Positions 1 to 8,413 of a DNA stretch of 46,911 bases are shown one piece after another. The stretch's first letter is position 1, and every line of letters begins with the position of its first letter. The notes under the pieces were generated by a model. The model worked only from the letters and a program-made list of their open reading frames with translations, had not been told where the DNA came from and ran no database searches. Origin of the DNA: Thermoguttaceae bacterium (GTDB lineage: Bacteria; Planctomycetota; Planctomycetia; Pirellulales; Thermoguttaceae); NCBI GenBank assembly GCA_025060325.1, contig JANXBW010000009.1, positions 1 to 46,911 on the forward strand, in the 5' to 3' direction. A program made the translations under genes and the position numbers.

Positions 1-729
1 GCTTGCAAGATGTTTTCCCGCTGGCTGTGGCGACAAGGCAGGCTCCCTGACGACCCACTTGCCGGACTTAGCCGCTGGAATTCAGAAGTCGATAGAAAGG
101 TTATCCGTCGGGCGTTTTCGGAAGCAGAGCTCGGGCGGCTGATTGAAACTGCGGAGGCAAGCCAGAAGTCCTTCCGGGGGCTTAGCGGCCCCGACCGGGC
201 AGCGCTTTACATTTTAGCTAGCGCTACGGGCCTAAGAGCCAAGGAACTCGCGGCTTTAACTCTAAGCGACTTATCCCTGGAAACTGCTCCGCCTACTGTG
301 CGCGTCCGGGCAGCGTACGCGAAAAACCGGCGCGAAGACGTACTTCCGCTACCCCTTCAGGCAGCCGAGTACCTTCGGCGCTGGCTAGCTAACCGGCCGA
401 CAATTCCCCTTCCCTCGGCTCGACTCTGGCCTGGATCATGGCCGCAAAAAGCCGCAAGGATGTTGCAAATTGACCTGAACGCGGCTGGAATTAGTCCGGT
501 AACCCCTGCCGGCCGGCTGGATTTTCACGCCTTGCGGGCAACTTACGCGACCGCACTAGCCCGGGCAGGGGTGAACCTCCAAACGGCGCAGGCTCTTCTC
601 CGGCATTCTGACCCCAAGCTCACGGCTAAAACCTATACGCGGTTGGGCATAACCGACCTCGGTGCCGCCGTTGCTTTCCTGCGGCTAACTGGAGAAAAGG
701 CCGAGGCCAGAAGCCAAGAACAAAAATAA
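1..729 (+). CDS. Tyrosine recombinase/integrase, 5'-truncated by the window edge
   Basis: Catalytic domain of a tyrosine site-specific recombinase (phage integrase family), which cuts and rejoins DNA through a covalent Tyr intermediate. Counting from the first Met (base 10), the catalytic set is visible: Arg76 in ATGLRAKEL, Lys105 in YAKNRR, His173 and Arg176 in HALRATY, His199 in LLRHSDP and nucleophile Tyr209 in KTYTRLG. The frame stays open to base 1, so the Met at base 10 is probably internal and the N-terminal SAM-like DNA-binding domain lies outside the window. The gene reads toward a tRNA-Lys gene whose 3' end faces it 206 bp away, the normal arrangement for an integrase at the tRNA-proximal end of an integrated element. 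The function is secure; whether the element is still mobile cannot be seen. Confidence 0.9.
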   Translation, partial: ACKMFSRWLWRQGRLPDDPLAGLSRWNSEVDRKVIRRAFSEAELGRLIETAEASQKSFRGLSGPDRAALYILASATGLRAKELAALTLSDLSLETAPPTVRVRAAYAKNRREDVLPLPLQAAEYLRRWLANRPTIPLPSARLWPGSWPQKAARMLQIDLNAAGISPVTPAGRLDFHALRATYATALARAGVNLQTAQALLRHSDPKLTAKTYTRLGITDLGAAVAFLRLTGEKAEARSQEQK

Positions 730-825
730 CTCCCCCTTTGGCCAGGCTTTTCTTCCCTGCCCTTTTGTTGACGCTTGGTTTTTGGTTGCACTTATGGTTG
801 CACTACTTTCTGGCACAAATTGGCA

Positions 826-848
826 CAATGTTGCATTTTGCGACATTG
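826..848. repeat. Inverted repeat between integrase and tRNA
   Basis: Nine-base arms CAATGTTGC and GCGACATTG (8 of 9 complementary) surround ATTTT. Just before it are short direct repeats: two copies of GGTTGCACT 12 bases apart (784-804) and two copies of TGGCACAA 10 bases apart. Repeats of this size beside an integrase often serve as arm- or core-type binding sites for the recombinase or its excisionase; that role is inferred from position only. Confidence 0.4.
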
Positions 849-935
849 TTACTTTCTTTATGTGGGATTCCGGAAAATCGTCAGAAGTACTAGGAAAACC
901 AAGGACTTACGGGGATTTTTGGGGGCTTGGGAAGG

Positions 936-1008
<73 letters not shown>

Positions 1009-1035
1009 GCATTTAGGCCAGCGTCGATAGCGGGT

Positions 1036-1169
1036 CTTAAATAGCTTCACACGGGAGAGATAGCGCAAGTACCTGAACTTGATCTCGCCAAGTAAAAAGG
1101 TTGGGCTTTCTTTACGGCTTATGCTAGCAAGCTGCCTAGCCCTACACTTGCGTTGTGGAGCTATTTAAG
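1036..1169. repeat. 134-bp element with inverted ends, copy 1
   Basis: The element starts with CTTAAATAGCTTCAC and ends with GTGGAGCTATTTAAG, a 15-bp inverted repeat with a single G/T mispair. Inside, CGCAAGT (1064-1070) can pair with ACTTGCG (1146-1152), and CAAGT-ACCTGA-ACTTG forms a small hairpin. A second copy lies at 1287-1421 in the same orientation. It could be a MITE-like element or a duplicated structured RNA; it has no coding capacity. Confidence 0.7.
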
Positions 1170-1286
1170 TTCCTCCGGTATGCCCACTCCCGTGGCCGGC
1201 AAAGTTCACCCGGTCTTTACAACGCCGTCCGGCGCCGCGACATTGAAATCCCCCGGCCGGGTCCCCGGTCCCAGCAAAATACGGCG

Positions 1287-1421
1287 CTAAATAGCTCCAG
1301 ACGGCGGGGATGGCGCAAGTACCTGAACTTGATCTTCCCAAATAATGAGGCCTCTGCCCCCCCTTTCTGAGTTGCACCAGCCAGCCGCCTAGCGCCACAC
1401 TTCCCTGGTGGAGCTATTCAG
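1287..1421. repeat. 134-bp element with inverted ends, copy 2
   Basis: It begins CTAAATAGCTCCAG and ends CTGGTGGAGCTATTCAG, so the inverted ends are kept. The block GGCGCAAGTACCTGAACTTG (1312-1331) is nearly identical to copy 1 at almost the same offset from the left end (24 versus 25 bases), and the element length is 135 versus 134. The middle is diverged. The 117 bp between the copies are unrelated to the element. Confidence 0.7.
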
Positions 1422-1702
1422 GCACGCGTCTTAGGTGCCGCTCCGGGGAAGTACATTTGGGGAGCAATGCCCAACCGAGCGCCCCTCGACCCCGGGCTGG
1501 GAGGGTACGTCGGCCGTCAGAAACTTATCAACCTGACGCCTCCGAGCTTCACGATCCGTGAACCCGTCCCCCAAAGTCGGTCCCCGATGGCGGTTTCCGG
1601 CCCGGGCTCCAAGCACCCACGGCGTCGGTGGGTACCGAATGCTCAAAGCCCAGGCTTCCGTCGCGTTGCCCCGAAGGCTTCTCAGGTCCGAGGGTGCTGC
1701 GT

Positions 1703-1750
1703 TAGATCCCGAAGGCACTCAGTTGGCAAAAGATTTGCCAGCGGGATCTA
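1703..1750. other. Nested perfect hairpin in gene-free DNA
   Basis: The outer arms TAGATCCCG (1703-1711) and CGGGATCTA (1742-1750) are fully complementary. Within them TGGCAAA-AGA-TTTGCCA (1724-1740) forms a second perfect 7-bp stem. No T-run follows on either side, so it is not a simple terminator; it could be part of a structured RNA. Confidence 0.5.
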
Positions 1751-2382
1751 CCGGGACCCTTCGCCAAAGCCCAAAGGTTTAGCCTCAACAAGGCCGCCAG
1801 TGCTGATCGGTGCGGCCAATCCATCCCCAAGCAAATGGAGGCGCTGTTCGAAAGGGCCTTCACCGGGGCTTTTTAAGCGGCAGGCAGGCTCGGTCCGCCT
1901 TAACCGACTTTTAGGGCGCGAGTCCAACGGAACCCAAAGCCCGAGCTGTTTCTCCCGATCGGGAGGTCACACCCCGCCGCCGGCCCAAACCGGCCAGGGT
2001 CTTGGAATTATAGCAGAGCTGGCCGAATGTGGTACCGGCCGCCTGGGAGACCGGTTGCTCGGAACTAAGCCGCTTCGAACGGCGTCTTGGGGCGCCTAAT
2101 AGCAGCAGTGTCCCCCGATGGCCAGGGGGCCGGCTCGAAGGGAAAAATGTCAGCAAAACGCCGAGGCTCATTCGGCCGAAGGCCACCAGTCAGTCCTGCC
2201 TATCTTTATCTTTCTTCCGGGGAATTTGAGTCGGCACTCTTGCGATGCACAGGGTCACTTTTTGCTCAAGCTGTGTCTCCCCCGTTTAATCGAACAGGTT
2301 AAAGAAGCCTGCTCGAGAAGCTCGGTCGAAAGCCACGGCGTTTCGCGTGGGCGTTCGCGCTAACGTGGCGACGCGGGCTCAA

Positions 2383-2415
2383 GCGGCCGCAAGGGGAAGC
2401 GAAGCTTCCGGCCGC
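2383..2415. other. Second nested hairpin
   Basis: GGAAGC-GAA-GCTTCC (2395-2409) is enclosed by GCGGCC (2383-2388) and GGCCGC (2410-2415), giving two stacked 6-bp stems with a six-base bulge on one side. There is no adjacent T-run. Its function is unknown. Confidence 0.45.
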
Positions 2416-3227
2416 GTAGGGTGAATGGGTCCGGAGGGGACCTTCGAAGAGATTCCCGCTACAGTGGGGCACTTCCTCGGGTATCGCCTGTGGGTTCTTG
2501 GAACAGTTTCTCAAAAACCTTCATCCAGAAGCGGTGCGGGCGGTAGCTGCTGTCGGTGAGCTCCTTGCTGGTTCTCTTTAGGCGTAGAGGATTGCCCTCC
2601 TACCCGTCCCCCCAGAACAAATGCCTTGGTAGGCGAGCACTTCCAATGGTGGGGTACTCCGCCAAAGCCTCCAACTCTGCGGGTGGAGGCAGGGGCCTCG
2701 GGGGATCCTGGCGACAGGCTTGGGGTAGGTCACCCGGTCGCCGACGCGCTAATCGTCCGCGGTCTTGGGCAGAGGTCATAGGAACCGGACGACGTTCCCT
2801 TGGTGCCGATTGTACTGGCTGCTATTAAGCAATGGCACATTCCCGCCTAATGGGTTGGCGGTTCTTTTCTTGGCCTGCCGTCAACGCGGTTTGGTAGACA
2901 ATCTCCCTAGTCAGCAAGTGTGCCAAATTGGTTTAGAGGCTGAGGGTGGACCCACGCGTACCCCCCTCGCCGAGCATGCGCGGGCTGGGTTGCGCAGAAA
3001 CTACTTCATCCACACTGGCCAACACTTGGCGGTGGTTGTTCGCAGCAAGGGAGATTCTTAAAATGTAGGCTTTGCGGCGGTCTTAGGCTAGGGGAGGCTT
3101 GTCCCGCCGTGTGCGCCAGTCAAGGAGTTTGCACTTACTTAGAAAGTTGGCCGGGTACGTGCTTTTTGCTTTGTCCGCACCGATCGCTAAGGAATACTTC
3201 GTTGACATCGGCTTTGTTGACCGATTT

Positions 3228-4190
3228 GTGAGAGATTGCCGGTCGGTCTTCTTGGCCGCCGCGAGGGTGCTCATTGTTTTTCTTGTCCTCCATGCGTCCG
3301 GCGGTTGTAACCCGGTTGGCAAAGGAGATCCGAGCCAGCGGCGGTATCCCTTGCGTGTTTTGTGCACGACGGGGATGATCGCCGATGCAGTAAGGGCGGT
3401 GGGTGGGCCGCAGGTGGAGGTGGAGCAGCTTTTGCCGCCGGGCGTCGACCCACATCTTTATCGGCCGAGTGCTCGAGACAAATGGCGGATTAATGCGGCA
3501 GATGTGGTGTTTTTCAATGGGCTTCGGTTGGAAGGTCGACTTGAGCCATTGCTTGTGCGTCGGTCACGGTGGATGCCCGTTTTTGCGGTGACGGACGTCC
3601 TGCGTCGCGATTGTCCCGAGCGGCTTCGACCACTGGATGACAATTCGGGTATCCTTGATCCGCATGTTTGGCTTGAGCTTGAGCTGTGGATTCGTTGCGT
3701 GGATTTTATCGCGGAGTGTTTGGCAAGCGTCGACCCGGCGCATGCCGCAAGTTATCGACAGAGGGCTCAGCTGTACCAGGCGGAACTTCGTCAACTTGAC
3801 GAGTATGCTCGATCACGGCTGAGAGCGATTCCTGAGGAGCGCCGGATGCTCGTGACGACACACGATGCATTTGGTTACTTTGCTCGAAGGTACGGATTGA
3901 GTGTGGCGACCTTGCAAGGTCTAAGCACCGTGGACGAAATCGACCTCGTGACGATGAACCTGTTGATTGAGGAACTTGTAGCACGGCGAGTGCCGGCCGT
4001 GTTTGTGGAAAACAGTGTTTCGCCGCGGGCGCTTGAGGCGGTGGTGGCCGGCTGTCGGGCAAGGGGGCACCAACTGAAGATTGGTGGGATGCTCTACGCC
4101 GATTGTCTTGGTCTGCCGGGCTCTCCCGGGGAAACTTTCCTCGGTGCGTTTCGACACAATGTGGATACAATTGCTGAGGCACTTCGCTAA
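3228..4190 (+). CDS. Metal ABC transporter substrate-binding lipoprotein (TroA/ZnuA/YtgA family)
   Basis: Captures a divalent metal ion outside the cytoplasmic membrane and delivers it to the permease encoded two genes downstream. From the GTG at 3228 the protein opens with an Arg-containing n-region, a hydrophobic stretch (FLAAARVLIVFLVL) and the lipobox-like ASGGC with Cys at residue 27, which is why this start is preferred over the TTG at 3099; the frame is open further upstream. Candidate metal ligands are His76 (GVDPHLY), His146 (DPHVW), His212 (TTHDAFGYF) and Asp292 (LYADCLG), the His-His-His-Asp pattern of TroA-like proteins. About 320 residues, normal for the family. Iron, manganese and zinc cannot be told apart from sequence. 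The ATPase gene follows after 117 bp. Confidence 0.88.
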   Translation: MRDCRSVFLAAARVLIVFLVLHASGGCNPVGKGDPSQRRYPLRVLCTTGMIADAVRAVGGPQVEVEQLLPPGVDPHLYRPSARDKWRINAADVVFFNGLRLEGRLEPLLVRRSRWMPVFAVTDVLRRDCPERLRPLDDNSGILDPHVWLELELWIRCVDFIAECLASVDPAHAASYRQRAQLYQAELRQLDEYARSRLRAIPEERRMLVTTHDAFGYFARRYGLSVATLQGLSTVDEIDLVTMNLLIEELVARRVPAVFVENSVSPRALEAVVAGCRARGHQLKIGGMLYADCLGLPGSPGETFLGAFRHNVDTIAEALR

Positions 4191-4208
4191 GGCGCGGTGC
4201 GAGGGCCG

Positions 4209-4223
4209 AGGCGAACTTCGCCT
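4209..4223. promoter_or_regulatory. Perfect palindrome, possible repressor operator
   Basis: AGGCGAA-C-TTCGCCT is a perfect 7-bp inverted repeat around one base, in the gap between the binding-protein and ATPase genes. Eleven bases further on, CCTCGT-CTAAC-ACGAGG (4234-4250) forms a second stem. Neither is followed by a T-run. An operator for the repressor domain encoded downstream, or a processing/attenuation hairpin, are both possible; this is inference from position. Confidence 0.4.
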
Positions 4224-4307
4224 TGCGCGGAGGCCTCGTCTAACACGAGGATAGCCGAGGGTCTTACAAGGTTGGCCAGCTAGCAGTGTGACAATCCGGA
4301 AAATAAG

Positions 4308-5075
4308 ATGTCCGCCGACATTGCAGTTGAAATACACGATCTGACAGTGGTTTACCACCGCAAGCCGGTGCTTTGGGATGTTGACGTCTCTGTGCCGGAA
4401 GGTAGGCTTGTGGGGATCGTCGGGCCTAATGGTGCCGGCAAGAGCACGCTGATTAAGGCCGCCCTTGGGCTTGTACCGTTGGTCAGTGGGCAAGTGTGGT
4501 TTTATGGTCGACCGCTTCGCGAAAGTCGTCACCTGGTAGGGTACGTTCCCCAGCGAGAGGCAATCGACTGGGACTTTCCGGTAACCGTGATGGATGTGGT
4601 GCTCATGGGAACGTACGGCCGGTTGGGGTGGGTTCGTCGCCCGGGAAAGGCGGAGCGTAAACTGGCGGAGGACTGCCTTCGCGCAGTGGGCATGGAGCAG
4701 TTTGCCGATCGCCAAATTCGTCAACTGTCAGGAGGTCAACAGCAGCGGGTTTTCCTTGCCCGGGCTCTTGCCCAGCAAGCCAAGATCTATTTTTTGGATG
4801 AGCCTTTTGTAGGCGTGGATGCGGCGACGGAGCGGGCGATTGTGACACTTCTTCAGCAGCTTCGAGAGGAGGGGAAGACGGTACTTGTTGTCCATCACGA
4901 TTTGCAAACAGTGAGGGAATATTTCGATTTTGTCATTTTGCTCAATATGCGCCTGATCGCAGCGGGAGAAACGGCACAGGTGTTTACACCAGAGAATCTC
5001 CGCAAAGCGTATGGTGGACGACTGACGCTCCTTACTGAGGTCGCCGAGGCCGTTCATCGAGGCGGTATCCCTTAG
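4308..5075 (+). CDS. Metal ABC transporter ATP-binding protein
   Basis: Cytoplasmic ATPase that powers metal uptake with the binding lipoprotein upstream and the permease downstream. All nucleotide-binding motifs are intact in this 255-residue protein: Walker [10 protein letters not shown] (39-47), Q-loop Gln82, signature LSGGQQQR (140-147), Walker B IYFLDEP with Asp164-Glu165, and the switch His197 in VVHHDL. The order, length and motifs match the ZnuC/MntA/YtgB group. The permease gene starts 15 bp after its stop, so the two are almost certainly co-transcribed. Confidence 0.94.
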   Translation: MSADIAVEIHDLTVVYHRKPVLWDVDVSVPEGRLVGIVGPNGAGKSTLIKAALGLVPLVSGQVWFYGRPLRESRHLVGYVPQREAIDWDFPVTVMDVVLMGTYGRLGWVRRPGKAERKLAEDCLRAVGMEQFADRQIRQLSGGQQQRVFLARALAQQAKIYFLDEPFVGVDAATERAIVTLLQQLREEGKTVLVVHHDLQTVREYFDFVILLNMRLIAAGETAQVFTPENLRKAYGGRLTLLTEVAEAVHRGGIP

Positions 5076-5090
5076 TGGTGAAAAAAAGCG

Positions 5091-6389
5091 ATGAGCTACG
5101 TAACGGTCCTCGTGTTGTTGACAACTATGCTTCTCGGAGCCACCAGTGGGCTACTTGGCTGTTTTGCTGTTTTGCGGGGGCGGGCACTCCTCGGGGATGT
5201 GCTGGCTCATGCGGCGCTACCGGGAATTTGCCTTGCGTTCCTCCTCGTTAGGGAGCGGCACTTGGGGGCGCTTTTAGGTGGGGCGATAGTGGCTGGGCTT
5301 TTTGCCATTTTGGTGTTAGGGCTTCTTCGTCGCTTTGTCCGCACAAAAGAAGATGCCGCCTTGGGAATCGTGCTGACAGTCTTTTTTGGGCTAGGGATTG
5401 TGCTTTTGTCGGTCATCCAAAGGTTGCCGGCGGGCGGAGAGCGGGCGGGTTTGTCGCATTACCTTTTCGGGCAGGCGGCAGCCGTCAGTCAGGCCGATCT
5501 GTTTCTCATTTCCGGCGTGGGAGTTGTGGCCGGGCTGACGGTCTTCCTACTTTACAAGGAACTTCTTGTCGTTAGCTTCGACCCTGGTTTTGCCGGGGTA
5601 CAGGGGTGGCCGGTTGCGGCGGTTGATTTACTGCTCTTTAGCCTTATCGCTGTGGTCACGATGATCGGACTGCCGGTGGTGGGTGTGGTGTTGATGGCGG
5701 CCCTATTGATTATCCCGCCAGCGGCGGCCAGGTTTTGGACGGATCGGCTGGGGCAAATGCTTGTTTTGGCCGCGGCGTTTGGGGCACTCGCCGGGGCAGC
5801 GGGGACAATTTTTTCGGCAGGCTTTTTGTCTCCGGGCCGAACAGGATCACATGCCGGTCTTCCCACCGGCCCGATGATTATCCTCACGGGGACGGTAATC
5901 TTTTTGGCGTCGATGCTCTGTGCGCCGCAAAAAGGCCTCCTTTGGCGAGCCGTGCGGTTGATAGGACTTCGTGTACGGACTGCTGAAGAGCATCTCTTGC
6001 GGGAACTATACGAATGTATCGAAGCAGGACTTCCCGACGCAGCCCCGGTAGCGATCGTCACATTGAAGGAGCGACTGAGGTGGTCGGGTGCTGGACTTTG
6101 GACAGTGATCGGCTTAGCTGCAATGCGGGGATTCGTGCGGGCTGAGGATGGGCAACTCCGCTTGACTCCAAAGGGTTTTGAGAAAGCGCGGCAGGTGGTC
6201 CGGGCTCACCGGTTGTGGGAACTATTTCTGATCGAGCAAGCTGGTATTGCTCCCGATCATGTCCACAGGGATGCAGATCAGATGGAGCATCTCCTGCGAC
6301 CGGAGGTCGTAACGGAACTTGAGGAAAAGCTCCAGACTGCCCGGCGCATGGCAGAAGATGCCAAAAAGCTCCCCGCCTCGCCACATTAG
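5091..6389 (+). CDS. Metal ABC permease fused to a DtxR/MntR-type repressor domain (YtgCR-like)
   Basis: Residues 1 to about 290 are a hydrophobic ABC-3 family metal permease with about eight membrane segments and the typical LPVVGVVLMAALLIIPPAAA stretch, ending in CAPQKGLLWRAVR. Residues 297-432 are a soluble DtxR-family domain: a winged helix (about 315-368, ending LTPKGFEKA), then the metal-binding and dimerisation helices HRLWE (373-377) and VHRDADQMEH (391-400). His373, Glu377, His392, Asp396, Glu399 and His400 keep exactly the spacing of DtxR His79, Glu83, His98, Cys102, Glu105 and His106. Asp at the Cys102 position is more MntR-like than iron-type. Chlamydial YtgCR has the same fusion and is reported to be cleaved to free the repressor. 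No second permease gene follows, so the channel may be a homodimer. Confidence 0.92.
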   Translation: MSYVTVLVLLTTMLLGATSGLLGCFAVLRGRALLGDVLAHAALPGICLAFLLVRERHLGALLGGAIVAGLFAILVLGLLRRFVRTKEDAALGIVLTVFFGLGIVLLSVIQRLPAGGERAGLSHYLFGQAAAVSQADLFLISGVGVVAGLTVFLLYKELLVVSFDPGFAGVQGWPVAAVDLLLFSLIAVVTMIGLPVVGVVLMAALLIIPPAAARFWTDRLGQMLVLAAAFGALAGAAGTIFSAGFLSPGRTGSHAGLPTGPMIILTGTVIFLASMLCAPQKGLLWRAVRLIGLRVRTAEEHLLRELYECIEAGLPDAAPVAIVTLKERLRWSGAGLWTVIGLAAMRGFVRAEDGQLRLTPKGFEKARQVVRAHRLWELFLIEQAGIAPDHVHRDADQMEHLLRPEVVTELEEKLQTARRMAEDAKKLPASPH

Positions 6390-6622
6390 TGGAGAGAGTT
6401 GGCCAATAGTTTTGCAAAGTAAGCCCACATGCTACCCTAAGACCTTCCGGCGGGCGTGAGCAGCTCTGCAGTTGTGTACGTGAAGAGGATTCTTTAACCG
6501 CCCATCCTCTTTTTCGCCGGAATGTGGGTGCCCACCGACCTCAAAAAGATCCACACGCCCGGCAAGAGGTTCTGTCCGGTTTTGATTCTGATGTTATTGA
6601 TTGACGGGATTTACTGGTGGCT

Positions 6623-7060
6623 CTATGAGCTTGACTTTAGTTCAATTTTTACGGGAGCCATGCCCGGCTTGACCTCAATCGTGATGCCTGAGGTCTTTGG
6701 ATTGCCGTACTTCTCCGGTAACAGCGACTTGCGCGGTGCGGCTTCGGTACCTTCCGCGGGGGCAAGCTCTGCCTCGCCTGCCCCGCCACCAGCTTCGACT
6801 TTGGAGACGGCCACGCCGTTCGGTCCGGGCACAGCCTCAATTCGGAAGTTGCCGGATGAATCGGTGGTAGCCGTTACCGGCGAAGCACCCTGGGGTCCCG
6901 TAAACATTACAGTAGCCCCCGGCACCGGCGATCCGTCTAGAAGGACTTGGCCCGTAACGGTGACCGTAGATCGCCCACTGCCGCCGCCGCAGCCCAATAC
7001 AACGAATGCCAGATACGCAGACAATCCTATCACACAGATCCAAATGCGTGTACTGCTCAT
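6623..7060 (-). CDS. Small lipoprotein with carboxypeptidase-regulatory-like fold (pair 3)
   Basis: About 145 residues. The start MSSTRIW at 7060 gives a clean lipoprotein signal (hydrophobic stretch then FVVLGC). The rest resembles the carboxypeptidase-regulatory-like beta-sandwich: VTGQVLLDGSPVPGATVMF and then a DSSGNFRIEAV strand. The C-terminus LLPEKYGNPKTSGITIEVKP ending in VKIEL shares a pattern with the two other lipoproteins of this cluster. It lies 115 bp downstream of a DUF1559 gene on the same strand, so an envelope partner role is likely but unproven. The biochemical function is unknown. Confidence 0.8.
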   Translation of the reverse strand: MSSTRIWICVIGLSAYLAFVVLGCGGGSGRSTVTVTGQVLLDGSPVPGATVMFTGPQGASPVTATTDSSGNFRIEAVPGPNGVAVSKVEAGGGAGEAELAPAEGTEAAPRKSLLPEKYGNPKTSGITIEVKPGMAPVKIELKSSS

Positions 7061-7175
7061 TGACCCCTCCCTCGGCAAAAAACTGGTGCAGGGCTAAAAC
7101 CCGCACCGTTGCACCCAATCGTACAGCTGGTTGCCTATTTGGCCTGAAAAAGGCTGAGTGAGCCAGTGTGACTCG

Positions 7176-8168
7176 TCAGAAGGCGCTCGGTGCCCGGCCG
7201 TCACGGCGGTCTCCGATATACTGGTAGGTCCAGTGATCAATGGTTTGGGAGATGAACCGGACGGAGCCGTCCCCGAACAAAAAGTTGGCACCACCCGGGT
7301 GTTGCGACTTGAAGCCCACCTCAGTATTCCAAGTGCATCGGGCTGCGCAGGCGGTCTTGCCAGCTGCCTGCGCGGAAGCGACATCCGGGTAGCAAGAGTC
7401 GTAGTTAATGGGGATTTGAGTGAACGCCCCCCATTTGTTCGAATGGCTCCAACCGGCCCGCACGTGGTTGGAGCAGTCCACTCGGACTTCGCCTACGAAG
7501 ATTGTATTTGACGTCCCATCAGGAACGTCGGCTATTCTGCAAACAAAGTTCCAGCCATTTCGCGTAAATGGCCCTGCAGGATTGTTGGAGTCGGAGTTCG
7601 TATTCGAGTAACTTCGCCACATGGAGTATTCCGGACACGAGCAATTGGGATTGTCCGAAATCGAGTAGGTCGGCCCCATAGACGGATAATAGTTGGACAC
7701 CTGCACTTGGTTGGGGACCGAGCCTAGCTTTCGGTTGCTATTGTCGGTTGGGCAAAGGTAAACAGGGATCGTAATCGACAACAAGAGAGTATTGCCATCC
7801 TGGAAGGGAGTACTTACCCGCAAATTGTCCGTACAGTTGCGAAAATCAAATAATTGGAACACTTGTTGTTGTTCCAAGAAGGGCAACAACCGCACATGCA
7901 TCGAACCCCGGTTGTTTACAGGACCTAAGCCGTAATCAGTGCCGCCGTGGAAGACCGCACCCGGCGGGAACGATCCGTTGACGTCATGGTACGCATGAAG
8001 AGCAATCCCAATCTGCTTGAGGTTGTTAGTACACTGTGAGCGCCTGGCTGCCTCCCTGGCGGCCTGCACCGCTGGCAGAAGCAACGCTATCAAAATGCCA
8101 ATGATTGCGATGACGACCAGAAGCTCAACCAAAGTAAAGCCGCTGCGACGTAAATGAGCCCTTCGCAT
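7176..8168 (-). CDS. DUF1559 (SBP_bac_10) protein with prepilin-type N-terminus (pair 3)
   Basis: The start at 8168 is fixed by AGGAGG seven bases upstream and by the sequence itself: MRRAHLRRSG followed by [20 protein letters not shown], a type IV prepilin leader cut after Gly, then the planctomycete hallmark [22 protein letters not shown]. The remaining ~270 residues are the DUF1559 domain, with the typical closing motif HPGGANFLFGDGSVRFI. Such proteins are predicted to be processed by prepilin peptidase and held at the cell surface or in pseudopilus-like assemblies; no molecular function is established. The lipoprotein of pair 3 follows, and the lipoprotein of pair 2 lies upstream. Confidence 0.93.
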   Translation of the reverse strand: MRRAHLRRSGFTLVELLVVIAIIGILIALLLPAVQAAREAARRSQCTNNLKQIGIALHAYHDVNGSFPPGAVFHGGTDYGLGPVNNRGSMHVRLLPFLEQQQVFQLFDFRNCTDNLRVSTPFQDGNTLLLSITIPVYLCPTDNSNRKLGSVPNQVQVSNYYPSMGPTYSISDNPNCSCPEYSMWRSYSNTNSDSNNPAGPFTRNGWNFVCRIADVPDGTSNTIFVGEVRVDCSNHVRAGWSHSNKWGAFTQIPINYDSCYPDVASAQAAGKTACAARCTWNTEVGFKSQHPGGANFLFGDGSVRFISQTIDHWTYQYIGDRRDGRAPSAF

Positions 8169-8413
8169 GTCAAGACCTCCTCGTGACAAGACTGTTTGGA
8201 CACCCCAGTTCTCCGAACAGAGCCGCCTCCGGAAAGACGGCCCTTGGTACTCCCGAAATATAATGCTATTCCGGGGCCCCGCCGACAGCAAGGAGACGAC
8301 GGGATTTTTCCGAAAAATTCGGCCGGAAGCTGGCCCGCTTGCAACCACTAGGTCATGGCCCCGGTTACCGGATTGCCCTACCCGCCACCTCAACTAACCC
8401 GCCAAAGCGCGCC

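Larger units (their letters stand above)
1422..3227. other. Gene-free stretch with two nested hairpins
   Basis: About 1.8 kb with no convincing gene on either strand. Open frames up to 210 codons exist, but they are rich in Arg, Pro, Gly and Ser, lack ribosome-binding sites and overlap one another, as expected for chance frames in GC-rich DNA. It holds two strong hairpins (1703-1750 and 2383-2415). I do not recognise tmRNA, RNase P RNA or SRP RNA here. Near the right end, TTAGGCTAG at 3083-3091 resembles half of a DtxR-type operator, upstream of the metal transporter. Confidence 0.5.

Noticed and set aside
1467-2099. 210-codon plus-strand open frame
   Set aside because: Composition is Arg/Pro/Ser/Gly-heavy, it has no ribosome-binding site and no recognisable family, and it overlaps strong hairpins.
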